64,000 nt of DNA from positions 6,507,985-6,571,984 of the forward strand of contig NC_069133.1 of assembly GCF_026914265.1 (NCBI RefSeq), given 5' to 3'. Below, in pieces: positions 1-16,982 of this stretch. The notes beneath the pieces are model-generated. The model had not been told where the DNA came from, searched no databases, and worked only from the letters and a program-made list of their open reading frames with translations. Every line of letters begins with the position of its first letter. The first letter of the stretch is position 1. The DNA comes from Mya arenaria (lineage: Eukaryota; Mollusca; Bivalvia; Myida; Myidae). Position numbers and translations under genes: made by a program.

Positions 1-100
1 ACACTCTTACTTTATTTAAGAAAAAAGAAATAAAAAAAGCCTACCTACCCTACCTGTTTTTTTTATATAATCCTAACCAAACCAATTTTTTTTTGTTTAA
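1..100 (-). repeat. End of a MITE shared with the copy at 36.5 kb
   Basis: Read on the minus strand, this stretch runs from a poly-A/poly-T rich end through TTGGTTTGGTTAGGATTA and on to AGGTAGGGTAGGTAGGCTTT. The same order of motifs forms the left end of the element at 36510-36851. The other end lies outside the window. Confidence 0.6.
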
Positions 101-196
101 GTTGTTTAGGTACTGTGATGTCCTTGGATACATTGTGCAAAAACTTTGACTTTGCCTTAACTCTAAAACTGTTCAAGATATTCAAATAAAAGTTGG

Positions 197-1926
197 TACA
201 CATGTTGCCAGAGACAATACACACATGTTGCCAGAGACAATACACACATGTTGCCAGAGACAATACACACATGTTGCCAGAGACAATACACACATGTTGT
301 TAGAGACATTACACACATGTTGCCAGAGACAATACACACATGTTGCCAGAGACATTACACACATGTTGCCAGAGACAATACACACATGTTGCCAGAGACA
401 ATACACACATGTTGCCAGAGACAATACACACATGTTGCCAGAGACAATACACACATGTTGCCAGAGACAATACACACATGTTGCCAGAGACAATACACAC
501 ATGTTGCCAGAGACAATACACACATGTTGCCAGAGACAATACACACATGTTGCTGTTGCCAGAGACAATACACACATGTTGCCAGAGACAATACACCCAT
601 GTTGCCAGAGACAATACACACATGTTGCCAGAGACAATACACACATGTTGCCAGAGACAATACACACATGTTGCCAGAGACATTACACACATGTTGCCAG
701 AGACAATACACACATGTTGCCAGAGACAATACACACATGTTGCCAGAGACAATACACACATGTTGCCAGAGACAATACACACATGTTGCCAGAGACAATA
801 CACACATGTTGCCAGAGACAATACACACATGTTGCCAGAGACATTACACACATGTTGCCAGAGACAATACACACATGTTGCCAGAGACAATACACACATG
901 TTGCCAGAGACAATACACACATGTTGCAAGAGACAATACACACATGTTGCCAGAGACAATACACACATGTTGCCAGAGACCATACACACATGTTGCCAGA
1001 GACAATACACACATGTTGCCAGAGACAATACACACATGTTGCTGTTGCCAGAGACAATACACACATGTTGCCAGAGACAATACACACATGTTGCCAGAGA
1101 CAATACACACATGTTGCCAGAGACAATACACACATGTTGCCAGAGACAATACACACATGTTGCCAGAGACATTACACACATGTTGCCAGAGACAATACAC
1201 ACATGTTGCCAGAGACAATACACACATGTTGCCAGAGACAATACACACATGTTGCCAGAGACAATACACACATGTTGCCAGAGACAATACACACATGTTG
1301 CCAGAGACAATACACACATGTTGCCAGAGACATTACACACATGTTGCCAGAGACAATACACACATGTTGCCAGAGACAATACACACATGTTGCCAGAGAC
1401 AATACACACATGTTGCAAGAGACAATACACACATGTTGCCAGAGACAATACACACATGTTGCCAGAGACCATACACACATGTTGCCAGAGACAATACACA
1501 CATGTTGCCAGAGACAATACACACATGTTGCTGTTGCCAGAGACAATACACACATGTTGCCAGAGACAATACACACATGTTGCCAGAGACAATACACACA
1601 TGTTGCCAGAGACAATACACACATGTTGCCAGAGACAATACACACATGTTGCCAGAGACATTACACACATGTTGCCAGAGACAATACACACATGTTGCCA
1701 GAGACAATACACACATGTTGCCAGAGACAATACACACATGTTGCCAGAGACAATACACACATGTTGCCAGAGACAATACACACATGTTGCCAGAGACAAT
1801 ACACACATGTTGCCAGAGACAATACACACATGTTGCCAGAGACCATACACACATGTTGCCAGAGACAATACACACATGTTGCCAGAGACAATACACACAT
1901 GTTGCCAGAGACAATACACACATGTT
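197..1926 (+). repeat. 23-bp minisatellite with 489-bp higher-order repeat
   Basis: About 75 copies of a 23-bp unit (ACATGTTGCCAGAGACAATA plus CAC). Rare variants recur at exact 489-bp spacing: a 6-bp GCTGTT insertion at 552, 1041 and 1530; a GACATTAC variant near 681, 1170 and 1659; TTGCAAGAG near 926 and 1415; GACCATAC near 980 and 1469. The higher-order unit is therefore 21 monomers plus 6 bp. Neither strand of the monomer contains a stop codon in any frame, so long open frames appear in several frames at once. They are not evidence of protein. The array probably lies in an intron of the S18C gene that follows. Confidence 0.95.
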
Positions 1927-2267
1927 CATCAAGGGCCATAACTCTGGTTTTAATAGTGTTTTTTTCTTATAGCCCTTATTGACTGAAACTCAAGAGACAA
2001 AGGTTCATTTGCTCTGAGGCGCTCGTTTTTATTTTAGTTTTAGCTTGAATTCTATGGTTTTCACATTTAACATATCAAGAAACATCAGATAAAAAGTCAG
2101 ATAATTAGTAAAAATATTGAACAATGAGAATGGAAAGAAAGGTAAGATATAAAGATAATTTTTCATGCACAGGGAAAGGATCCAACATCCTAGTTTGAGG
2201 GTGTATAAAAGAGCTTTAAATGATTTTTCATTCTTGTTGTAAAATGTTGACTCATTTTCATTTCCAG

Positions 2268-3576
2268 AACCCTCAGTTGCTCAGTCAGTTCATCTCCCCG
2301 TATACTGGGAGAATCTATGGACGTCATGTCACAGGGCTTTGTCTATTTATGCAAAGGCAATTGGCACGGGAAATCAGAATTTCGAGATTTATGGGTATGT
2401 TTGATATACATGTACTTGTATTCTTGAAGAATTTAACAAGTAATTCATTTCTTTATTAAAAATTTGTAAATATTAAAAAAAGACAGGTTGAAATAGAGTA
2501 AAGTGATTTTTGTATGCTAAATTGTGCAATACTACAGAGCTCATAAATGAAAATTTAATTTGGTTGATCACTGATCAAAATAGCATGTTCTTATTTCTAT
2601 TCTTATTCATTTTTTTTAACCAAACTTTGTCCAAAGCAGAAGTCAAAAAGTACTTGAAGGAATTGATTGAAACTTGGAACATGGATAGATACCATTGTGA
2701 AGTTGTGCACCTTGCAAGAATTATAACTCCTGGGCACTTGATTGCACTCCCCTTGTTCATTTTTTATAATGCTAACTTCAACCAGACACTTACTGAAAAA
2801 CTACTTGGAGATATTCAAATTCATTAAAACTTGGATCATGACATTTTAAATTTCTCAAAATAATGTTCATACTATTGTCCCCTCTTTCAATATTATCTTT
2901 CTTTAAATAAGCTCCCTTTTAAGGGGAGACATTACTTTTAGTAGGTGTGGCTTCAAAAACAACAATTCTAATTTATGATATTGTTACTTGGTAGTACATT
3001 ATATATCAAATATACTAGAAGTTGGGCTGTGTGTTCAAACCACTCTGGGACCTATTTATCATTGCATCTCAATGTTGACACCTGAATTGTTTTCTTAACT
3101 TAAAAATACTTGAGTCGTAATAATATTTAGTCATCTGCAGATGCAATGAAGTTGTTTGGTCTGCGGTAGATTTTGTCGGGACAGCAGTAGGGCGGTAGAA
3201 GGGTCTAAAAAGCGGTTTTGTCTACCGCTGGTAGAGTTCACATGTCTGGTGGCCCAAGGCCATTCTTGAGAATGAGAAAAAACATTTTTCAAACCATAAA
3301 TGTCATATATCATAAGTATTAAGTATGCTGCACTGGCTGGAAGATTTTTATGTAAACTATCATTATGACAGACAGTGAGGCTACATACAACAAGGTCCAC
3401 TCAGAAGCACACGCACGCACGCACGCACACGCACACACACACACGCACACACACACACACACACACATTAAAGGTTAACATATTTGTATTTTTCAGGCTT
3501 CCTACCTTCCATGAACAAACCTGCCAAGTATTTAGAGGACCCAATGTTGTTCAACCCTTTTTCAAGGAAGAACTAA
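2268..3576 (+). CDS. MRPS18C: Mitochondrial ribosomal protein S18C, last two exons (partial gene)
   Basis: Two coding exons, 2268-2394 and 3497-3576, join in phase (intron 2395-3496, GTATGT...CAG). The first reads NPQLLSQFISPYTGRIYGRH followed by VTGLCLFMQRQLAREI. This is the signature block of the S18 family and is closest to mitochondrial MRPS18C (NVQLLSQFVSPFTG in human, from memory). The last exon encodes GFLPSMNKPAKYLEDPMLF, then NPFSRKN and TAA, which matches the length and place of the MRPS18C C-terminus. The protein belongs to the small subunit of the mitochondrial ribosome. The upstream exons (targeting peptide and the usual CxxC) are not seen between the minisatellite and 2268, so the 5' part should lie outside the window. 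An AATAAA follows 37 bases after the stop. Confidence 0.88.
2510..2830 (+). other. Intron of MRPS18C with dispersed-repeat sequence
   Basis: A 105-codon open frame spans this part of the S18C intron, but its text (AACTTGGAACATGG, then TATAACTCCTGGGCACTTG) resembles the noncoding dispersed repeats seen at 31.5 and 50 kb. I see no domain and no support for a gene. Confidence 0.4.
3408..3467 (+). repeat. CA/CG-CA microsatellite
   Basis: An imperfect (CA)n tract with interspersed CG dinucleotides, ending 29 bases before the last MRPS18C exon. Confidence 0.95.
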
Positions 3577-3612
3577 ACCTGACTTTCACTTCACTCAATT
3601 TCTCATTTGATT

Positions 3613-3618
3613 AATAAA
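3613..3618 (+). promoter_or_regulatory. Poly-A signal of MRPS18C
   Basis: AATAAA lies 37 bases after the TAA stop of MRPS18C. The 3' UTR is short. Confidence 0.7.
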
Positions 3619-4019
3619 ATGTTAAATCCTGTACAGATTGTTGTTTCTTGAATTCAATGGTTGAAGAAAACAGAACATTGAAGGATAAATCTAACATGCT
3701 TTTCAAACAAAATAAAAGCTGTGGGCCAGAATGCCAGAGCCAAATAATACTAATAACTGTTTGGTAAAAATATCCTATTAGGCTTTAAAATATATCCTGC
3801 ATTTCTAGGTGACTAATAAAAACCACCAATAAATGTTTAATACTGCAGTTGAAGTCAGAAACAGAAACTAGATATTGTTTGGTTCACTGCTTGTTGACAT
3901 CACCTGATGAACTAAGTCAGTTTGAAGATATTGTGTAAATTTTTAAGCAATAAGAAAGCCTCGACGCCCAGTGGCTTTTGATTATTAAGATTGTTTGCAG
4001 TATGTTCTATAACATGTTG
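3619..4019. other. Intergenic, nothing recognised
   Basis: AT-rich sequence between the MRPS18C 3' end and the next minisatellite. No open frame or repeat structure is supported. Confidence 0.5.
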
Positions 4020-4830
4020 TCAGACAGAATAGAACCAGTACGATATAACCGACCATGTTGTAAGATTGAACTTATAGGGTATATTAACTATGTTGTTTGA
4101 AGGAATGGATGCCTTTAGAATATAATTTACCATGTCGTAGGACGGAACGGACCCTGTAGGATATAATTTACCATGTTGTAGGACGGAACGGACCCTGTAG
4201 GGCATAACGGACCACGTTGTAAGACGGAACGGACCCTGTAGGGCATATTTGACCGCGTTGTAGGACGGAACGGACCCTGTAGGGCATATTAATTTGACCG
4301 CGTTGTAGGACGGAACGGACCCTGTAGGGCATATTAATTTGACCGCGTTGTAGGACGGAACGGACCCTGTAGGGCATATTTGACCGCGTTGTAGGACGGA
4401 ACGGACCCTGTAGGGCATACTGGACCGCGTTGTAGGACGGAACGGACCCTGTAGGCCATACTGGACCGCGTTGTAGGACGGAACGGACCCTGTAGGGCAT
4501 ATTTGACCGCGTTGTAGGACGGAACGGACCCTGTAGGGCATAATGGACCACGTTGTAGGACGGATTAGACCCTGTAGGGCATAATGGACCGCGTTGTAGG
4601 ATGGAACAGACCTGTAGGACATAATGGACATTATTGTAGGATGAATTAGACCCTGTACGATATATTGGACCATGTTGTGAGATTGAATGGGTGTTGTAAT
4701 GTATAATTTACCATGTTGTATGGACCCTGTAGGATGGAATTGGAAGATGTTTGGAGTTGGAATGGAACCTGTTGGACATAATGGATGACGGAATTGACCC
4801 TGTAGTATATACTTAACCATGCTGTTAAAT
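4020..4830 (+). repeat. 41/45-bp minisatellite
   Basis: Tandem units centred on GGACGGAACGGACCCTGTAG are spaced 41 bp apart, or 45 bp where AATT is added. The core at about 4140-4560 is nearly identical. The flanks decay into diverged copies towards 4830 and weakly beyond. The long minus-strand open frame over this array is a by-product of the repeat. Confidence 0.92.
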
Positions 4831-6030
4831 GAATTGAAACCTTTTAGGATATAATGGATCATTATGGGCAGAGCAAACCATGTTGTATGGGAAAATATAC
4901 TTCGTTGTAAGACAGAACATAATGTGTTGTAAGACGAACTGGTTTATGTTTAAGACCAGACAGCCTCTGATGTATGGTAGAACGAAGTCTTTTAAATACG
5001 GATATATGGTACTGTGTTTGAACATAGCTCACGATATATATATACGGACAGGACGAACAATATCGTACATAAAAAAACACCGCATTGTACGACAGAAAAG
5101 ACTGCCATAGGGAAGCAATTACCGCTTTTCAGGACATTGTTGACTTTATCGTGTAATGTAACTTGTTTAAGGCATAATTGACCGTGTTGCCGGGCAAAAC
5201 GGACTGTAATTTCGGACAACAGTTCTTTTAGGACAGAACGAACCCTGTGTGGCACAGTGGAACGAACATGATGGACTGTATAGGATATGAGATATTATTT
5301 TATATAATAGAACATAACTTAATTGCAGGACTGATATCACCGCTTAGGACGGAACTGAATATAACACACTGATTGAACAAAATGACTTTGAAACAAAATG
5401 ACATAAAAGGCACTTGAATTGGGCCTAGTGCCCATTCAAAACAAAGAGTGCGAGTTGTCTCGCTTACACTCACTACACTTGTCCATATACGTATTGCCCC
5501 TTTCAAATTGTCTAGTCGTTTTAAGGAGTATCAATCGCTATTGACACTTTATCACGATGGAAGTCAAATGTAAGATATATTTTAACAAAGTATAAAATGA
5601 ATATATAAACAGAGTATTGAAGAATTGTGTTAAATTTGCAATTTTTCAGACCAATTGCCACAACTTCGTCAATTGAGGATTTATATCAATTTTGAGGTAA
5701 ATATGAGCGTGTTTTGTCACTTAAACGCCTGTAGCCCACTCAAGCCTGTTTCGGGTCGGTGGAGGCGGGGTCAATATTAAAGGATTTTGCTCGACATTTG
5801 TCCTGTTTTTTTGTTTTTCATTTTGACGACAATGATTATATGTGACTATCAGTGATGAACTATCTACACACACACCCCATATATGATACACTGCCCGTTG
5901 ATACTGAACTCTTACCTAATATATCGTCAATACATTATTATCAATTGAACTTATGATAAATTTAATGTCCTAAATATAGAACATACCTTATACAAACATT
6001 GGATGACCCAACATAGTACATGAGCGAAAA
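4831..6030. other. Intergenic; decayed repeat then unannotated sequence
   Basis: Up to about 5300 the text keeps traces of the preceding array (GGACAGAACG, TTGTAAGACG). From 5300 to 6030 I see nothing beyond the presumed upstream region of the ferritin gene. No TATA box is evident. Confidence 0.5.
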
Positions 6031-6065
6031 CGCGAAATCAACTAATCTTTTTACGCTATTTCGCG
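6031..6065 (+). promoter_or_regulatory. Stem-loop just upstream of the ferritin start codon
   Basis: CGCGAAAT at 6031-6038 and ATTTCGCG at 6058-6065 are perfect reverse complements with a 19-nt loop. The stem ends 7 bases before the ATG at 6073. It lacks the CAGUGN loop and bulged C of an iron-responsive element. It could be a translational cis-element or a chance palindrome. Whether it is transcribed is not known. Confidence 0.4.
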
Positions 6066-6072
6066 ATCCAAC

Positions 6073-11148
<5,076 letters not shown>

Positions 11149-11363
11149 TTACCTCGGTTAGGAGTTGAAAGGGGTGTGCATTATCGCTTGTTTTTTAATG
11201 ACTGTCAGGATTTCTAAATGCATACAATGAGAGACAAGAATTTGGAAAGTTTAAAATCGATGTTTTTTATTAGAACGAGTCTGTGTTATCTGATTAAAAA
11301 GAATTTTTTTTTTCCTTTTTTGTTAATATAACTTCTGTTGCAAAACGTGTTTTCAAAATGTGT

Positions 11364-11369
11364 AATAAA
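11364..11369 (+). promoter_or_regulatory. Poly-A signal of the + strand ferritin
   Basis: AATAAA about 215 bases after the TGA stop. No other copy lies between them. Confidence 0.65.
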
Positions 11370-11465
11370 GGTTTCATTAAAGTGCTACTTGACTTCCTGA
11401 TACATTTTCATTTAACGAAATTGATATTGTCAGTGAGTTTAAAGATGATTTCCATGAAATATTCA

Positions 11466-14345
11466 TGTCCCTGTTGTTCAAATGACCTCATGTTATGCCC
11501 CTATACTTTAAATGGCGTCATGTTATGCCCATGTAGTTTAAATGGCGTCATGTTATGTCCCTGTAGTTTAAATGGCGTCATGTTATGTCCCTATACTATA
11601 AATTGCGTCATGTTATGTCCCTGTAGTTTAAATGGCGTCATGTTATGTCCCTGTAGTTTAAATGGCGTCATGTTATGTCCCTGTGGTTTGAATGGCGTCA
11701 TGTTATGTCCATGTAGTTAAAACGGCTTCATGTTATGTCCCTGTAGTTAAAATGGCGTCATGTTATTTCCCTGTAGTTAAAATGGCTTCATGTTATGTCA
11801 CTGTAGTTTAAATGACATCATGAAATGTCCCTGTAATTAAAACGGCTTCATGTTATGTCCCTGTAGTTTAAACAGGCTTCATGTTATGTCACTGTTGTTT
11901 AAATGGCTTCATGTTATGTCACTGTAGTTTAAATGGCTTCATGTTATTTTCCGGTACTTTAAATGGCTTCATGGTATGCCCTTGTTTTTAAAATGGCTTC
12001 ATTTTATGTCCCTGTATGTTAAAAGATTTCATGTTATGGTCCTGTATTTTAAAAGGCGTGACGTTATATCCCTGTAGTTTAAATGGCGTCATGCTATGTC
12101 CCTGTAGTTAAAACGGCTTCATGTTATTTCCCTCTAGTTAAAACGGCTTCATGTTATGTCACTGTAGTTTAAATGATGTCATGTTATTCCCCTGTAGTTT
12201 AAATAGCGTCATGTTATGTCCCTGTAGTTTAAATGGCGTCATGTTATGTCCCTGTAGTTTTAATGGCGGCATGTTATGTCCCTGTAGTTTAAATGGCGTC
12301 ATGTTATGTCCCTGTAGTTTAAATGGCGTCATATTTGTCTCTGTAGTTTAAATGGCGCCATGTTATGTCCCTGTAGTTAAAACGGCTTCATGTTATGTCC
12401 CTGTAGTTAAAATGGCGTCATGTTATGTCCCTGTAGTTAAAACGGCTTCATGTTATGTCACTGTAGTTTAAATGGCTTCATGTTATGTCCCTGTAGTTAA
12501 AACGGCTTCATGTTATGTCCCTGTAGTTAAAATGGCTTCATTTTATGTCACTGTAGTTTAAATGACGTCATGTTATGTACCTGTAATTAAAACGAATTGA
12601 TGTTATGTCACTGTTGTTTAAATGGCTTCATGTTATGTTCCTGTAGTTTAAATAGCTTCATACTATGTTCCGGTACTTTAAATGGCTTCATATTATGCCC
12701 CTGTAGTTAAAATAGCTTCATGTTATGTCCCTGTATTTTAAATGATTTCATGTTATGGTCCTGTACTTAAAATGGCGTCACGTTATATCCCTGTAGTTTA
12801 AATGGCGTCATGTTATGTCCTGTAGTTAAAATGGCTTCATGTTATGTCCCTGTAGTTTAAATGGCGTAATGTTATGTCCCTGTAGTTAAAATGGATTCAT
12901 GTTATGTCACTGTAGTTTAAATGACATCATGTTATGTCCCTGTTGTTAAAACGGCTTCATGTTATGTCCCTGTAGTTAAAATGGCTTCATGTTATGTCCC
13001 TGTAGTTTAAATAGCGTCATGTTATGTCCCTGTAGTTAAAACGGCTTCATGTTATGTCCCTGTAGTTAAAATGGCTTCATGTTATTTCCCTGTAGTTTAA
13101 ATGGCGTCATGTTAATTCACTGTAGTTTAAATGGCTTCATGTTATGTCCCTGTAGTTGTAATTGCGTCATGTTATGTCCCTGTAGTTTAAATGGCGTCAT
13201 GTTATGTCCCTGTAGTTAAAACGTCTTCATATTATGTCCCTGTAATTAAAATGGCGTCATGTTATGTCCCTGTAGTTAAAATGGCTTCATGTTTTGTCAC
13301 TGTTGTTTAAATGACATCATGTCCCTGTAGTTAAAACGGCTTCATGTTATGTCCCTGTAGTTAAAACGGCTTTATGTTATGTCCCTGTAGTTAAAACGGC
13401 TTCATGTTATGTCCCTGTAGTTAAAACGGCTTCATGTTATGTCCCTGTAGTTTAAATGGCGTCATGTTATGTCCCTGTAGTTAAAATGGATTCATGTTAT
13501 GTCACTGTAGTTTAAATGACATCATGTTATGTCCCTGTAGTTAAAATGGCTTCATTTTATGTCACTGTAGTTTAAATGACATCATGTTATGTCCCTGTTG
13601 TTAAAACGGCTTCATGTTATATCCCTGTAGTTTAAATGGCTTCATGTTATGTCCCTGTAGTTTAAATGGCGTCATGTTATGTCCCTGTAGTTAAAACGGC
13701 TTCATGTTATGTCCCTCTAGTTAAAACGGCTTCATGTTATGTCCCTGTAGTTTAAATGGCGTCATGTTATGTCACTGTAGTTTAAATGGCTTCATGTTAT
13801 GTCCCTGTAGTTTTAATGGCGTCATGTTATGTCCCTGTAGTATAAATGGCGTCATGTTATGTCCCTGTAGTTAAAACGTCTTCATATTATGTCCCTGTAA
13901 TTAAAATGGCGTCATGTTATGTCCCTGTAGTTAAAATGACTTCATGTTTTGTCACTGTTGTTTAAATGACATCATGTTATGTCCCTGTAGTTAAAACGGC
14001 TTCATGTTATGTCCCTGTAGTTAAAACGGCTTTATGTTATGTCCCTGTAGTTAAAACGGCTTCATGTTATGTCCCTGTAGTTAAAACGGCTTCATGTTAT
14101 GCCCCTGTAGTTAAAACGGCTTCATGTTATGTTGCTGTAGTTAAAACGGCTTTATGTTATGTCCCTGTAGTTAAAACGGCTTTATGTTATGTCCCTGTAG
14201 TTAAAACGGCTTCATGTTATGTTGCTGTAGTTAGAACGGCTTCATGTTATGTCCCTGTAGTTTAAACGGCTGTCTGTTATGCCCCTTTAATTTAAATGGC
14301 TGTATGTTATGCCCCTGTAATTTAAACGGCTGTATGTTATGTCCA
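11466..14345 (+). repeat. 30-bp minisatellite, about 96 copies
   Basis: The unit is GTTATGTCCCTGTAGTTTAA plus ATGGCGTCAT, exactly 30 bp for most of 2.9 kb. Two main variants alternate: TTTAAATGGCGTCA and TTAAAACGGCTTCA. A block of unusual variants (ACGTCTTCATATT followed by CTGTAATTAAAATGG) occurs at 13221 and again 655 bp later, which is 22 units less a 5-bp deletion. Because 30 is divisible by 3, local open frames with 10-residue repeats arise. They have no start, context or composition that suggests a gene. Confidence 0.95.
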
Positions 14346-15498
14346 TGAGCATCTGTAGTAAATTCCTTTATGCTTTCACTCCCATTTAGAATAATTATAA
14401 TTAATAATTTAACAACAACTTTTCCTCCTTTTAAAAGTATTATAGATGTCACATACATTTACACAGTACAAAGTTTGGTACAATAACAATAAAAGCTACA
14501 CAATCAAAGCACCTACAGGTCCGTAATCGACGAATGGTTATCGAAAAATGGTAAAAAGTGATATTTGTTCTGCCAGTCTTAAAAGTCTCCTGAACACAAT
14601 TAAAATGTTATTATGAGAACAATGCACACGCAAGACATTTTTTCCAGATATTTGAACATGCCTTAAACAAAACGGATCTCCGAAATAAAAAAAAGAATTT
14701 AATCATTAGATATACTCGGCAAAAAGTGTTACATGCTATAATACTGGCCATTTTTGTAAAGTGAAAAATGCGATTTGGTATTTTAAATTAAGTTTTGGAA
14801 GTAATTCATTGTTTGAAAAAACAACAACAACAGTAAATCATGCGGATGTTTTTGTCTGGAGTCGGGGGGGGGGGGGGGGGGCGGGGGGGGGGCGCAGATA
14901 CCGCCCTTGCTGCATCAGCTCCGGTACCTCATATGTAAAAGAAGTTATTGTCCTTAATCACATAGGGGTAGGAGATGAAAGGTCCTCTGACTATCATTGA
15001 AATCAAATGAAGTTCTGAAATAGTCCAGAAACTAATCATGAAATACATATGCACATTGATACATCCGTAAAGAATACCAACACAATCATATAAGTGTAAT
15101 AAATTCAACTACTCTAGTCGTCCTTGTTGGACTTTGTCTCGGATCTAACTGATTAAAACGGACGAGCGAAGGCATCCGATTGCTCTCCTCCCTTTTATGA
15201 TTTACATGTAAAACATTATCCAACATGTACTGTGATCACTACACCGACAACTGCTCGTTGTAAAAGACGAAGGTCACAAAAAAGATGTGGTTGGTCACCG
15301 ATCTCTTCAGCACAGATATTTACAAAACTACAAACTTATACTTTAATACCTGGCCATCTGCAACGAGTTGACAAATGAAAATATGGATTGAGTTGTACAT
15401 ATAGTCCGATCGTTGGCACTAACATACCGAACTAAGAAGTTAAACTTGATCGAGTCCTGGCACCGGGCGTATGCGCCGGTACGATCAGATAAGAATCG
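14346..15498. other. Intergenic region with a poly-G tract
   Basis: No gene is supported. A G-run interrupted by single Cs lies at about 14864-14892. ATTAAA on the minus strand (15342-15347) is a possible poly-A signal for the minus-strand gene ending at 15499. Confidence 0.5.
14864..14892 (+). repeat. Poly-G tract
   Basis: Nearly 30 consecutive bases are G apart from one or two Cs. The G-rich strand could form a G-quadruplex. Such runs are also prone to sequencing error, so the length is uncertain. Confidence 0.9.
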
Positions 15499-16982
15499 TT
15501 AATATTCCGTGAGTTCAGTTATACTACTGTTAACTGTGGGTATGTAGAGCGTAGTCTGTGGCACTAGACGCTTGCCGCCATTTGAGACGGGCCGGTGCTG
15601 CCCACGAGGCACACGTGATGCTTGAAGCGGCGTGTTTGTCGGCACACGAGACGTGGCAGACTGGAGAAGAGCGATCCGGGCGTTTTCGATATCGTAGCTG
15701 TCCGGTGACGCTGTTTTGGGAGCAGTCCGTTTACGCGACTTTCGACGGGATAGCACGGAAACCGGTTCCGTGTATATTATGGTACTCTGTTTCTGAATCC
15801 ACTCGTTCGTCCAAGGGGAGACGCGGCGACTGAGCTCCCGTGCCGCTTCCAGCTGCTTGTGTTCCGCCACCGTCCGTCCGCCCTTCCACGTCTGGCGTAT
15901 CATCGTCAGGTACTTTTCCTGAAATAATGAGTCGATATTTTACGAATAAAGAAATCTTAGAAGGCTTAGAAAGGGCGGGAAAACTGTTGGGTAAGGAAGA
16001 ATGGAAGAACAACTTGGGGGAATGGGAAGAAGACTGGTTAAAGGAACATCCTGCCTTTTTTCACGCACCTGATTTGTTGGTTCCCGACTTTTATACGCGA
16101 TGACGTCATCAGGTTGTACGTCATGACTGTTGTCCGGTTTAACAATAGAGACAGGAGTGACGGCGTAACTCCAGGAGCGGGGCGACTGCTCGGCCTCCCG
16201 GCGGTGCATCAGGTTTAGATACTCCTTCCGGTCCCGGGAAACTTGAGATATAGGTTTCAAAATAGTTTTATACCGGTATTTTCATTCAAAATCATGCGCC
16301 AGTTTTTAAATATTTATAATAAATGCAAAGCCCATTTGAGAAGCTTTTTTGAAATGCAAAATCTCTCGAATGGAAGATGTTCAACGAAAAAAGACTGGAT
16401 TTGCGGCAATAGATTTAGTATGATAGGTGCTACTTTAAAATTCTGCAACGTACTTTGCCTGTCGATCGTTGATGGCGTTGTACATGTACTGTGCTTTGTA
16501 TGGATCAGCTTGCCCCACTGAGGATACGACTCAGCCACCGAAGACTGTGGTGTCATCCCGTGGCCTTCAAGTTTGAATGAGCCGTTCAGAGTTCCCCGCT
16601 GATTCCATGGGGTTGCGGCTCCCCTGGAAGTCCCGTCCTTCATCGCCCTCGAATCACTGTATAACATCAGAGAACCGCATCGAGTAAGATAAGTCTTCGG
16701 AAGGTTCACTTCAATGGTCCGGGGCGTGTGAGCGGTCTTTGTAACGTTAGTTCCGGAGCCAGTATCAGTATATTTTGTAACGGTGTACATATCTCTTGAC
16801 GGTCGCGCGCGCAGGGTAGCAAGGGTGGTAAAGTCTTCCAGATCAAGGTGTAGCTCAAGACGTTCAGTTACCTTGTTCCGGTTGAGGCGCGCAGAGCCGA
16901 CCATCATTGGGGAGCTCCTAGAAGCTGTATCCGGTCGCTCATAGTCCGCGTCCAACGTGTTGCAGGTTTTCCGGTCGTCCAT
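15499..16982 (-). CDS. Three-exon gene resembling the N-terminal part of KIAA2012
   Basis: Exons on the minus strand: 16982-16454, 16241-16069 and 15918-15499. Donors are GTACGT and GTGCGT, acceptors CAAG and TTTCAG, and all junctions are in phase, giving 373 residues. There is no signal peptide or membrane segment. Two short blocks recall KIAA2012 as I remember it: RLELHLDLEDFTTL near residues 41-54 (human LEVYFEPEDY) and NLPKTYLTRCGSLMLYSDS at 93-111 (human LPKTFSTRKGALILYSE). That protein is uncharacterised and much longer (over 1,000 residues), so this would be a short form. The rest is polar with RRKSRKR near the C-terminus. The tail of exon 1 also reads well in another frame (YKAQYMYNAINDRQAK), so the exact model there is uncertain. 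The name is tentative, but that the locus codes is likely. Confidence 0.55.

Noticed and set aside
225-1982. Several open frames of up to 585 codons on both strands with Cys/His-rich repeats
   Set aside because: All derive from a 23-bp monomer that lacks stops in six frames. There is no signal, no domain and no unique sequence.
4020-4862. 280-codon minus-strand open frame with repeated VRSVLQRG text
   Set aside because: It tracks the 41/45-bp minisatellite. Frames shift with unit length, and no non-repeat coding segment exists.
5849-5856. CAGTGA upstream of the plus-strand ferritin as an iron-responsive element
   Set aside because: The bases on either side do not pair, and it lies over 200 bases from the ATG.
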